Assembly: GCF_014845095.1 (NCBI RefSeq)
Contig: NZ_NKUG01000013.1
Span: 1-37,667, forward strand
Direction: 5' to 3'
DNA: 37,667 nt
Source of the DNA: Methylobacterium bullatum
Lineage (GTDB): Bacteria; Pseudomonadota; Alphaproteobacteria; Rhizobiales; Beijerinckiaceae
The notes beneath the pieces are model-generated. The model saw only the letters and a program-made list of their open reading frames with translations. It searched no databases and was not told the DNA's origin. Shown one piece after another: positions 10,278 through 18,178 of this stretch. Every line of letters begins with the position of its first letter. Positions within the stretch are counted from its first letter, which is position 1. The position numbers and the translations under genes were made by a program.

Positions 10278-10607
10278 ATGAGACGCTTCGCCTTCGCCGT
10301 CTGCGTCACCATCGCAGTCCCGGCCGGTGCTCAAGCACCCCCCTCCACCATGCGGATGGCCTGCGCGGATGCGATGGCGCTCGTGAAGCGGGACGGGTCG
10401 GCGGTCCTGTCATGGCCGGCGGGCAAGCCGGAGAAGCCAAGCAGGATTGAGCCACCGGGCCGGACCGAGCGCTTCGTCAGCGACCGGAGCCAGTGCGGGA
10501 TGACGGAGATCGCCGAACTCCGCTTCGTGCCCACCCGCGACAATCTGGAATGCCCGGTCGGCTACCGATGTCGCGAACCGGATTACGGCGATTGGGATTG
10601 GCCCTGA
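10278..10607 (+). CDS. Small secreted protein of unknown function
   Basis: A 109-residue protein when started at the ATG at 10278. This start gives a clean signal peptide: MRR, a hydrophobic core FAFAVCVTIAVPA and cleavage after AQA near residue 20. The frame is open back to an ATG at 10233, but that start adds a basic leader and would spoil the signal sequence. The mature part has four cysteines (in contexts MACAD, SQCGM, LECPV, YRCRE), suggesting two disulfides, and ends in the acidic aromatic tail DYGDWDWP. No family is recognised. It is probably periplasmic. Confidence 0.5.
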   Translation: MRRFAFAVCVTIAVPAGAQAPPSTMRMACADAMALVKRDGSAVLSWPAGKPEKPSRIEPPGRTERFVSDRSQCGMTEIAELRFVPTRDNLECPVGYRCREPDYGDWDWP

Positions 10608-10640
10608 TCCGATCTGACGCATCCGGCGGCGCCTTCCCCC

Positions 10641-10712
10641 GCCACGATCTCGCCACGACCGGCCGTCACTGCCGCCGCCACGATCTCGCCACGACCGGCC
10701 GTCACTGCCGCC
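10641..10712 (+). repeat. Two perfect 36-bp tandem copies
   Basis: A 36-bp unit beginning GCCACGATCTCGCC occupies 10641-10676 and again 10677-10712 with no mismatch. It lies in the gap between the small secreted protein gene and the ABC transporter. Within each unit the short motif GCCACGA is itself repeated. Two adjacent copies without spacers are not a CRISPR array. Confidence 0.92.
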
Positions 10713-10779
10713 GTCACGGTCCGGTCCCGATCCGGCGGGCGAAGTCGCCTATTTGAATCATCCACTTGAGGAGACGCGC

Positions 10780-12891
10780 GTGGCCGTACTCAGGACAGGC
10801 CTCGGCCTGCAGGCCGCCATTACGGCGCTCTTCGCACTCGTACTTCTGATCCTGCCTGGCACCGCAACGCCACTCTACGTCAGCCTCAGCGGCTTTGCGA
10901 TGGCGGTGATCCTCCTCGCCTCCGCCAAGCTGTCCGATTACCTGAAGGTGTTCGTATCGGTTTACGGCTTCGGCTACCTGTTCCTGGCCGGAGCCAAACA
11001 ACTCGCGGCCTCGGGCCTCCTGCCGGAGACGCTGGCGGCTCTGCTGCCACCGGCCTTCGCGGCCACGGGCGCGGTGGTCTTCGCCGGCATCGTGTTCGGA
11101 ATCTCCCATCTCGAACCGATCCGCGCGATCACCCGCATCGCCGACCCATTCTTCGCCGCACGCGAGGCGCCGAACCGGGAAATCCGGCCGTTTCACTTTT
11201 TCGGCAGCACCGAAGGTCGAGTGGCGCGACGTCTCGTGGCGCTCTCCATCTTCATCACCTTCGCCCAGGTCGCGCTTCAGCTGCGCCTGAACTTCTGGTA
11301 CCGCGACCTCTTCAACGCGCTGCAGGAATATAACGCCGACGCGTTTTGGTATCAGCTCGTCTGGATCTTCGTGCCCCTGGCGACGATCTGGGTCATCATC
11401 GGCATGTTCGACACCTTCGTCGATGCCTCGCTCCACATCCGCTGGCGCACCTGGCTGGCTCGCAGCCTCTACAGCCGCTGGCTCGATGGCGGCACGCATT
11501 ACCGGATCCCCTTCACGGACGAGCCGGCCGATAACCCGGATCAGCGCATCCAGAGCGACGTCAACCTCTTCATCCAGCAGACGACGAGCCTGTCGATCCG
11601 GCTCCTGTCGCAGGCCGCGACCCTGGTCTCGTTTATGGTCATTCTCTGGGGCCTGTCGCGGGACTTCGTACTCCCCTTCACCGATACGGTCGTGCCCGGG
11701 TTCCTCGTCTGGCTGGTCATCGTCTACGCGGTGGTCGGAACATGGTTGACCCATCTCATCGGCCGTCCGCTCATCGGGCTCGATTTCCGGCAGGAGAAGG
11801 TCGAGGCCGATTTCCGCTTCTCCCTTGCGCGGACGCGGATCTATTCCGAGCAGATCGCCCTGCTGCGTGGCGAGCGCTCGGAGACCGTGCGCCTGCGCGA
11901 ACTCTTCCAAGAGATCATCGGAAACTACCTCGCCATCATCTATCGGCGGATCAAGATCGGCAGCTTCACTCTGTCGTACAACCAGATCAGCGTGGTGTTT
12001 CCCTACATCCTCGCCGCTCCGTCCTACTTCCTGAAGAAGATAACCCTCGGCCAGTTCCAGCAGACCGCGAACGCATTCAGCAGCGTCCAGGGCTCATTAT
12101 CCTTCTTCATCGATTCCTACACCACCATCGCGTCGTACCGCGCGAATACCAACCGCCTGACGTCGTTCAAGCGGGCAATGACCAAGGCGGAAGCCCTGTC
12201 CGGTGCCGGATACGGGCTCGTCCAGGGCAATGGGACCGGCCCGAACGTCACCGCCTCCGGCCTGACCCTCGCCCTGCCCGACGGCCGCGAGATCGTCACC
12301 GCCGGCTCGTTCACCCTCGGCAAGGGGGCGGCGACGCTGCTCACCGGGCCGTCCGGCTCCGGCAAGTCGACCCTGTTCCGCGCGATCGCCGGCATCTGGC
12401 CGTTCGGGAAGGGCCGGGTCGACGTGCCGGAAGGCCAGTCCGCTCTGGTTCTGCCGCAGCGGCCCTATATCCCGCTCGGGACCCTGCGCGGTGCCGTGGT
12501 CTATCCCAGCACCACCGACCAGTTCTCCGACGAGGCGATCCGCGAGGCGCTGATCGCCGCGCAGCTGCCGCAGCTCGCCGACCGTCTCGACGAGGTCGAT
12601 GCCTGGGATCAGCGCCTCTCCGGTGGCGAACAGCAGCGGCTGGCCATCGCCCGCGCCGTGTTGGCAAAGCCCGCCTGGCTCTTCCTCGACGAATCCACCG
12701 CCGCCCTCGACGAGCCGAGCGAGGCCGGCATCTACCGGATGCTGCGCGAGCGCCTGCCGGGGACGACGATCGTCTCGATCGGCCATCGCTCGACCCTGCA
12801 TGCCCTCCACGACACGCGCATCGACATGAAGCCGGGCCAGGATGGGCGCTTCACGCCGACGGAACTCTCCAGAGCCGCGGGCGCGAAGTAG
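10780..12891 (+). CDS. BacA/SbmA-type ABC exporter with fused ATPase
   Basis: A 703-residue half-transporter. The N-terminal part has two hydrophobic hairpins (about residues 10-105), then a SbmA/BacA-like membrane domain with the family-typical NFWYRDLFNALQ near 180 and RWRTWL near 220. The C-terminal nucleotide-binding domain has Walker A GPSGSGKST around 523-531, the signature LSGGEQQR around 612, and Walker B LFLDES just after. Related proteins (YddA, Rv1819c) move peptides, bleomycin or vitamin B12-type molecules across the inner membrane; the substrate here is unknown. The chosen start is GTG at 10780 because GAGGAG lies six bases before it. An in-frame TTG at 10753 has no such site. 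In rhizobia, BacA-family proteins matter for host peptide tolerance. Confidence 0.87.
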   Translation: MAVLRTGLGLQAAITALFALVLLILPGTATPLYVSLSGFAMAVILLASAKLSDYLKVFVSVYGFGYLFLAGAKQLAASGLLPETLAALLPPAFAATGAVVFAGIVFGISHLEPIRAITRIADPFFAAREAPNREIRPFHFFGSTEGRVARRLVALSIFITFAQVALQLRLNFWYRDLFNALQEYNADAFWYQLVWIFVPLATIWVIIGMFDTFVDASLHIRWRTWLARSLYSRWLDGGTHYRIPFTDEPADNPDQRIQSDVNLFIQQTTSLSIRLLSQAATLVSFMVILWGLSRDFVLPFTDTVVPGFLVWLVIVYAVVGTWLTHLIGRPLIGLDFRQEKVEADFRFSLARTRIYSEQIALLRGERSETVRLRELFQEIIGNYLAIIYRRIKIGSFTLSYNQISVVFPYILAAPSYFLKKITLGQFQQTANAFSSVQGSLSFFIDSYTTIASYRANTNRLTSFKRAMTKAEALSGAGYGLVQGNGTGPNVTASGLTLALPDGREIVTAGSFTLGKGAATLLTGPSGSGKSTLFRAIAGIWPFGKGRVDVPEGQSALVLPQRPYIPLGTLRGAVVYPSTTDQFSDEAIREALIAAQLPQLADRLDEVDAWDQRLSGGEQQRLAIARAVLAKPAWLFLDESTAALDEPSEAGIYRMLRERLPGTTIVSIGHRSTLHALHDTRIDMKPGQDGRFTPTELSRAAGAK

Positions 12892-12900
12892 GGGGCAGCC

Positions 12901-13617
12901 TCAGCGCAGGAACGTCACCGCGAGCGGCGCCAGGATCGCGGTGATGAGGGCGTTGAGGCCAAGCGCTATGCCGGCGAAGGCGCCGGCCACCTCGTTCACC
13001 TGGAACGCCCTCGCCGTGCCGACGCCATGGGCGGCCAGACCCGCCGCGAAGCCCCGCGCGCGCATGTCCTCGATGCGGAGCAGGTTCATGAGCGGAGTGA
13101 CCAGGATGCCGCCGGTCATGCCGGTCAGCATCACCAGCACCGCCGCCAGGGTCGGATCGCCGCCGAGATTCTGGGCGATGCCCATGGCGACGCCGGTCGT
13201 CACCGATTTCGGCACCGAGGCGACGATGACGTCGTGCGGGATACCGAAGGCGGTTCCGAGAGTCGTCGCCGAGATCAGCGCCACCACCGAGCCGACGAGG
13301 AGGGCCGCCAGCATCGGCGCCAGCGAGCGAAGCACCGTCGCGCGGTATTCGTAGAGCGGGATCGCCAGGGCCACGGTCGCCGGCCCCAGCAGGAAGTGGA
13401 CGAACTGCGCGCCCTCGAAATAGGTGGGATAGGGCGTCCCCGTCAGCTTCAGCACGCAGGCCATCAGGATGATGGCGACCACCACGGGATTGGCGAGGGG
13501 ATGCCGGTTCGTCGCCGTGGCGACGCGGTCGGCCACGGCGTAGACCATGAGCGTGACGGTCAGCCACAGCAGGGGCGTGCGCGAGAGATAGACCCAGAGG
13601 GCGAAATCGCCGGTCAT
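12901..13617 (-). CDS. lrgB: LrgB/CidB-family membrane protein
   Basis: A 238-residue inner-membrane protein of the LrgB (CidB, YohK) family with about seven hydrophobic segments. Recognisable blocks include PKSVTTGVAMGIA, GGDPTLAAVLVMLTGMTGG and the C-terminal AHGVGTARAF. The family works with LrgA-type partners and is linked to murein hydrolase control, and in some bacteria and plant plastids to pyruvate or glycolate movement. The start is the ATG at 13617, overlapping the lrgA stop by four bases, so the two are translationally coupled. It is convergent with the ABC exporter and only 9 bp from its stop codon. Confidence 0.9.
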   Translation of the reverse strand: MTGDFALWVYLSRTPLLWLTVTLMVYAVADRVATATNRHPLANPVVVAIILMACVLKLTGTPYPTYFEGAQFVHFLLGPATVALAIPLYEYRATVLRSLAPMLAALLVGSVVALISATTLGTAFGIPHDVIVASVPKSVTTGVAMGIAQNLGGDPTLAAVLVMLTGMTGGILVTPLMNLLRIEDMRARGFAAGLAAHGVGTARAFQVNEVAGAFAGIALGLNALITAILAPLAVTFLR

Positions 13618-14009
13618 GGCCGCTCCCCCGGTGCGACCCAGCGCTTGACGGCCACGAAGGTGAGCGCCGTCGCCGTCAGGGTCGCCAGCGTCGAGACGAC
13701 GACCACGCAGGCGAGGGCCAGGCCATGGGCTTCGAGCACGTCGAGCCGGCCGACGATCCCGGCGCCGGCCGGGATGAACATCAGCGAGAGATGGGCGAGC
13801 AGCCCTTTTCCCGAGCGCTCCAGGGTGCCGTCCACGAGGGGCGCGGCGAGGATGCGGGCGGCCTGGCCGCGCCAACGGTCCCGGACCACCATGAAGAGAA
13901 GGAGGAGCGCCATCCCGATGACGGGGCCGGGCACCGGAAGGGCCGCTCCCCGTGCCAGCGCTTCACCAACGAGCTGAGCCAGGAGGATCAGCGTCAAACT
14001 GACGATCAT
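13614..14009 (-). CDS. lrgA: LrgA/CidA-family holin-like protein
   Basis: A 131-residue membrane protein with four hydrophobic segments and the family block LPVPGPVIGMALLLLFM at residues 24-40. LrgA/CidA proteins are small, holin-like partners of LrgB. The gene overlaps lrgB by four bases and forms a two-gene operon with it. A glycolate-transport role has been established for the fused plant LrgAB homologue; the nearby glcEF genes make that thought tempting but they are 9 kb away and not in the same unit. Confidence 0.88.
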   Translation of the reverse strand: MIVSLTLILLAQLVGEALARGAALPVPGPVIGMALLLLFMVVRDRWRGQAARILAAPLVDGTLERSGKGLLAHLSLMFIPAGAGIVGRLDVLEAHGLALACVVVVSTLATLTATALTFVAVKRWVAPGERP

Positions 14010-14078
14010 CGCGCCACGATCCTCCCGCCACGCCCGATGTGGCCCGCCGATCCCGGAGATCGCGCCTGCAAGGCCGCC

Positions 14079-14546
14079 CTACGATACCGCTCCGGTCTCG
14101 GCGCCGGCGCGCGCGAGGCGGATCGCCGTGTCGTCGAACCGCAGCAGGCGCCCGAGCCGCCAGACCAGCGCTTCCTCGAATTCATGAACGGTGCCATCGG
14201 CGCCGGCCACGGACCAGGCCATCGACAGCAGCCGCGCCCGCTCGGACTCGCCGAATTCATGGCCCATCATTTCGACCAGCAGCGCCATGTCGCGGGTCTG
14301 CGAATCGACACTGGCCGCCCGGGCGATGAGCGCCTCCGCCTGCTCGCGGTTGCCGGCGTAGCGCCCTTCCACGAGGCGGCACAGCCGCTCCGACTCGGCC
14401 CCGTCGAGGACGCCGTCCACCCGCGCCACATGGACGAGAAGGGCGATGGCCGCCAGACGCTCGTCGACGGCCTCCGCCTCCTCCGGGCTCGCGGAGAGGC
14501 CGAACGCGTCGGCGGCATAGGCACGCAGGCGGGCGATGAGGGACAT
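14079..14546 (-). CDS. TerB-like tellurite-resistance domain protein
   Basis: A 155-residue all-helical, acidic protein of the TerB superfamily. Two symmetric blocks carry the family acidic metal-binding pattern: VARVDGVLDGAESE (about residues 40-53) and AGADGTVHEFEE (about 114-125). The start is placed at the ATG at 14546 (MSLIARLRAYAADAFG), which fits related proteins; the frame is open about 48 bases further but without a family-like start. The name comes from tellurite-resistance operons, but no other ter genes are nearby, so a role in stress or membrane-associated signalling is only inferred. Confidence 0.75.
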   Translation of the reverse strand: MSLIARLRAYAADAFGLSASPEEAEAVDERLAAIALLVHVARVDGVLDGAESERLCRLVEGRYAGNREQAEALIARAASVDSQTRDMALLVEMMGHEFGESERARLLSMAWSVAGADGTVHEFEEALVWRLGRLLRFDDTAIRLARAGAETGAVS

Positions 14547-14748
14547 GGCGGTTCCTGACAGACGCCGCGAGCCTTCGAAGCCGTACCGCCCCACGTCAAG
14601 GCGGCACGGACGACCGCGGGACCGGGAGGCGGCCTGCGTGGCACAGTTGCATCAGGAAGACGTCGCCGAGCGCCTTGCCATCGGCCGATCGGACGGCTAT
14701 GACCCCGCAACGATCCGACGCGCCACGCAGCGTCACACCACGGATCTT

Positions 14749-14824
14749 GCCGCAATAGCTCAGCTGGTAGAGCACCTCATTCGTAATGAGGGGGTCGGGG
14801 GTTCGAATCCCTCTTGCGGCACCA
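14749..14824 (+). tRNA. tRNA-Thr (anticodon CGT)
   Basis: A 76-base cloverleaf with encoded CCA: acceptor arms GCCGCAA (14749-14755) and TTGCGGC pair fully, the D-arm contains GCTC...GAGC, the anticodon loop TTCGTAA gives anticodon CGT (reads ACG, threonine), and the T-loop TTCGAAT is standard. A T-rich stretch follows. The DNA immediately downstream changes base composition, which fits a tRNA used as an integration site. Confidence 0.97.
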
Positions 14825-15341
14825 ATCCTGTTTTTCTGTTTAAATTGAGATACTCAACGAAAATTATCGGGTCACGTAGCTAAATTCGGTAGCTGCAGTG
14901 TGGTCTGGATCTTCGTCACTTTTATCCCCGGGATTTGAGCGATTGGATCGCTCGCGTGTGACCCCATCACTCAGTCTCGCACGGGGCACGATCACAGGCA
15001 AAGACCGTATGGTCGCATTTCGATGCCGCCGTTACTCACTGGAAATATTCGGAAACTGACTGGACCGGAGGGATTGTCGGCCGTGATTAGGGGGGCGGCG
15101 ACCGGGTCGCTCGGAACAAAAGCACTCGGAAGACAGCTAAGCGAGCGGTGGAATCCTAATCGTCGGCCTCTAGGAGCCGATTGTGGTGTGCGTCGTCGAC
15201 GGCTCGCCCTGTGCTCATGACGACACAGTCTGCGCCGCTCTGGGCAAGTTCGGATTTCTCACTCGCGGGCTTGTGGTTCGTCTCCTAAGATGCACAACAA
15301 ATCGGCGATCTAACCGCAGCTGCAATCTTCAGGAGATCAAC
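14825..15341. other. Gene-free AT-richer gap downstream of tRNA-Thr
   Basis: 517 bases with no supported gene, RNA or repeat. Base composition is visibly more AT-rich than the flanks, with stretches such as TTTAAATTGAGA just after the tRNA. I looked for a direct repeat of the tRNA 3' end as an attachment site and did not see one here. Confidence 0.6.
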
Positions 15342-16532
15342 GTGGGCATGTTGGAATTGGTCTCAGATGGCGTGGCACGTAAGATCAGTGCCAGCTACAG
15401 CAATCGTCCGTCCTTATATCCAGACAATAACTCTCTGGAAAAAGATTACGTTGTTGATCGGTATCTGACAAAAGGCTTCATGCCAGCGGTTCCGTTTGTT
15501 GCCAGGGACACCCCAATTGTTGCATTTGGGTCTTGCTTTGCCATTAATATCAGCAATTATTTGGACGCTCGGGGTTACAATGTCCTGACCAAGAAGGACA
15601 ATAAGGCCTACGTCACGAAGATGGGTGACGGCATCGTCCACACATCTGCGATCAGGCAGCAATTCGAGTGGGCCTGGGAGAACGTCTTCCCGACCGAGGC
15701 CATGTGGGAAGGGTATAATCACGAGGAGTTTGGCTACTCCGAGGAAGCCCGTCTTGCTACGAAATCCCTATTTGATGCCGCCGAGGTCTTTATCATCACT
15801 CTCGGGCTGTCGGAGATCTGGTACGACGAGCCAACCGGAGAGGTCTTCTGGAGAGCGCCCCCAAAGGCGAAGCTCGACCCGGCCCGACACAAATTCCGCG
15901 TCGCCAGTTTTGCGGAAACAAAGACGAACATCTACAACATTCGCGCGCTGATCGCGAAGTACAACCCAAATGCTAAAGTGGTGATTACAGTCTCACCGAT
16001 CCCCTTGGCCGCATCCTTCCGTCCGATTTCTTGTCTCTCAGCCAACGCTGCGTCGAAGTCGATCATTCGCGCCGCCGTCGACGAGTTTTATAGAGAAACG
16101 AAGGACGGTGACGAGAACCTGTATTACTTCCCGAGCTACGATATCGTTTTGTACGCTTTCGACAACCAATTCATTCCTGACCGTCGCCACATCAATGGAC
16201 CTGTCCTCGACTTCAACATGAAGATATTTGAGCGCTATTTTTGTGCGCCGGGTATCGATGACGCTGAATTGCTCGCATCCTTCCGGGCCGCGCAGGCTAA
16301 GGACAAGGACGTCGCCAAAAACGGCCAGCAGTCATTTGTTGATTACCAGAAAGAGAAGCAGAACAGGCGAGAGAAGGCGCTTGCCGAACGGAAAGCCGCT
16401 CGCTTGGCAGTCAAGGCCGAACGACGAGCCGCACAAATTGAGGCGCGCAGGGCTTTGCCGCCGACAGCGGAACATCTCGAGCGCCTTGCAAAGCGCAGGG
16501 AGCAGAAGGCGTCTGCTAAGAGCGTTAGCTAA
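15342..16532 (+). CDS. GSCFA-domain protein with basic coiled-coil tail
   Basis: A 396-residue protein carrying the GSCFA-family hallmark FGSCFA at about residues 62-67, the nucleophile-containing block of an SGNH/GDSL-like hydrolase fold. Further family-like stretches are IITLGLSEIWY near 150 and VVITVSPIPLAA near 208. The domain is usually linked to acyl-ester or polysaccharide-modifying enzymes, but the substrate is unproven. From about residue 330 the protein becomes a highly charged helix rich in Lys, Arg, Glu and Ala, probably coiled coil. The start is GTG at 15342, six bases after AGGAG; ATG at 15348 is the alternative. Codon use is markedly AT-richer than its neighbours, which suggests horizontal transfer. 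Confidence 0.8.
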   Translation: MGMLELVSDGVARKISASYSNRPSLYPDNNSLEKDYVVDRYLTKGFMPAVPFVARDTPIVAFGSCFAINISNYLDARGYNVLTKKDNKAYVTKMGDGIVHTSAIRQQFEWAWENVFPTEAMWEGYNHEEFGYSEEARLATKSLFDAAEVFIITLGLSEIWYDEPTGEVFWRAPPKAKLDPARHKFRVASFAETKTNIYNIRALIAKYNPNAKVVITVSPIPLAASFRPISCLSANAASKSIIRAAVDEFYRETKDGDENLYYFPSYDIVLYAFDNQFIPDRRHINGPVLDFNMKIFERYFCAPGIDDAELLASFRAAQAKDKDVAKNGQQSFVDYQKEKQNRREKALAERKAARLAVKAERRAAQIEARRALPPTAEHLERLAKRREQKASAKSVS

Positions 16533-16548
16533 ACGGCAGCAGATCGGG

Positions 16549-16937
16549 CTACTTCTTTATTAGATGTAGGCAAGCGCGTTCTGCCTTCGACTTGAGGTTT
16601 TGGCCTTCGCTCCCGGGGCGGTCGCATGTCTCTTCCATTACCGCGCGTTCCAAAAGAGCGCTCGCTTCTTTAAGAGCATGGACCGCTAACCTGCGTACTC
16701 TGGCGTTGTGTGGCAGGTATGAACCATCGCCATATTCAATGAAGATGTCGCCCCCCCATAGACGCTAACCCTGACTTCTATGGACGACATCGTGCGGCAA
16801 AATCGTTGTAGGAATTCTGTGGCGAGATTCACCAACTGGAATACGTTCAAATTAGCTGCAAGCCGAGTGGCGATCACAAATCCTTTTGGTCGCCATCGGT
16901 TGAGCGGAGCACAAGATGGGCCGGCGAACGACGCCAC
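16549..16937 (-). pseudogene. Small gene broken by a frameshift at a seven-base G tract
   Basis: Two minus-strand open frames join into one plausible protein of about 130 residues if the C7 run at 16751-16757 (G7 on the coding strand) is corrected by +1 or -2. The upstream part runs from a tentative GTG at 16937 through FVIATRLAANLNVF to VSVYGG. The downstream part continues GDIFIEYGDGSYLPHNARV and ends in the charged helix ...KSKAERACLHLIKK with stop at 16549. The smooth fit of VSVYGG with GDIFIEYGDGS argues that this was one gene. I do not recognise the family. It may be a pseudogene, a phase-variable gene, or a homopolymer sequencing error. The true start is uncertain. Confidence 0.5.
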
Positions 16938-16991
16938 AATGGTGCAATACCCAACACTACTTTGGCAGATCGCTCTCAAAGTGGGGGGGGT

Positions 16992-17400
16992 AGGACGCTG
17001 CCACAGTATTGGTATCGCCGCGGTGGTGGCCCAGTTCATCCTTCATCTTCCAAAGCGCCTGCTCGCGGATCCAGCGCGCTTTGATCATGGCGGCGAGTTG
17101 CTGGACGGTCGTATCGGCGGGCAGTTTCGGAGGTAGAACTTGCGCTCGCCCGAGTCACGCTCCTCACGCCGGAGCCAGAGGTTTTCCCGGGCAGGTGCTG
17201 GTTGCCTCGTGCGCCGATCCGCTACGTCGGACCGTCGGCCAACCGGATTCGCAGCGCACAGAAGCGAGCCAGCAGCCGTCACTCGGTATCGAGTCGTTCG
17301 GGCACGGATCGGCCGGTCATGTCCGCCAGGATGTCTCGGCCGCGATCGAGAGCTGATCCGGCACATGACGCTGGCACGGGCGCCCACGCCCTGCGACGGG
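16992..17400 (-). pseudogene. Decayed transposase remnant (IS701/DDE-like C-terminal part)
   Basis: On the minus strand one frame reads ENLWLRREERDSGERKFYLRN. After a one-base shift near 17120 it continues LPADTTVQQLAAMIKARW then IREQALWKMKDELG. Together these match the C-terminal pattern of IS701-family DDE transposases (WL..E..., YYLSNLPADT, KARW..EQ...K.ELG). Further upstream, up to about 17400, several fragments in different frames fit the same protein. No intact transposase, terminal inverted repeats or target duplication are visible, so the element is dead and its exact ends are unknown. Confidence 0.6.
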
Positions 17401-17648
17401 ATACATCATCGCCGCGTCGGGCGGATAGACATTGTTGCGCCGCCCGATCCCGGCGTCAGTCGGATGAGCGTGGCGACGTGGCGCGCCCGCTTCCTCCGCT
17501 GTCGACCTGCTCCGCTACGGGGCGTTGCGCGCCGGCGCAGATAAGACCACCGAGGAAATGGAGCGAGCGACGACGCGTGTTGGGACGGCGTGATATGGCG
17601 TTCCGTCGAGCCTCGCTTGCCCCCCGATCGAAGTGGATCGCAATCGTC

Positions 17649-17921
17649 ATGGATAACTGGAAAGACGGCGTGGATCCCGAGTTGTTCAACGCGGATTTCA
17701 GGCCGCAGGACGATGTCGTGATCGTCAGCGACATCGAGGCCATCAACCCGCGCGGCGGTAAATTGACCTTGAAGAAAGGGAGTTTCTTCAAGGTCAGGAT
17801 GATGGGAGGCTTCCTGTTCTGCCGTCCCAAGGGCGGCGGGAAGTACGACGAGATCGCAGTGCCGCCGGCGGAGTTCCGGCACGTTCAGTTCCTGCAGCTG
17901 AAGGTCGTGCCCGTCGACTGA
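17649..17921 (+). CDS. Small soluble protein of unknown function
   Basis: A 90-residue protein from the ATG at 17649 (MDNWKDGVDPELF). The frame is open further upstream, and ATG 17595 would add 18 basic residues, but those look like non-coding sequence. The protein has no signal or membrane segment. A central block reads KLTLKKGSFFKV then RMMGGFLFCRPKGGGKYDE, which looks like a small beta-rich domain. No family is recognised. It lies at the right edge of the AT-richer island but its own GC content is back to the chromosomal level. Real coding is likely from codon pattern and sequence character, yet unproven. Confidence 0.45.
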   Translation: MDNWKDGVDPELFNADFRPQDDVVIVSDIEAINPRGGKLTLKKGSFFKVRMMGGFLFCRPKGGGKYDEIAVPPAEFRHVQFLQLKVVPVD

Positions 17922-18178
17922 TCGGGCACGACGCGGGTCGAGGCATCGCGACCGTTATCGAGGAGCATCCGCGACTGGACCGAGAACCGAGGTGCTCTGT
18001 CCGGGTTGAACGAGGCCCTTCGGACCGCACCGGGTTTCCCTGAGATCGGCTGGTCTTGATCGGGCCGCCGAAGGATTCGATGACGGGTCGGCGTGCCCAT
18101 CGGGCTCGTTGGGCGCAAAGTCTCGCGAGCTCCCAGTCATGGTGATCCACGGATACGGCCGGACCTTGCATGAGCCGG

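Noticed and set aside
10641..10712. Possible CRISPR array
   Set aside because: Only two copies, directly adjacent with no spacers, so it is a tandem duplication.
12901..14009. lrgAB as a glycolate exporter tied to glcEF
   Set aside because: The family link to glycolate transport is from plants, and the genes are 9 kb apart in separate transcription units, so the connection is speculation.
14825..15341. Attachment-site repeat of the tRNA-Thr 3' end
   Set aside because: No copy of the tRNA end was seen in the downstream sequence on reading; an exact search would be needed to settle it.
17440..17600. Fragment reading VATWRARF, possible IS630-type transposase remnant
   Set aside because: A WRARF-like stretch alone is too short, the following residues do not fit IS630 proteins well, and the frame breaks immediately.
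18000..18100. Possible further IS remnant between the 90-residue gene and the diguanylate cyclase
   Set aside because: Sequence looked transposase-like in places but no frame gave a recognisable motif.
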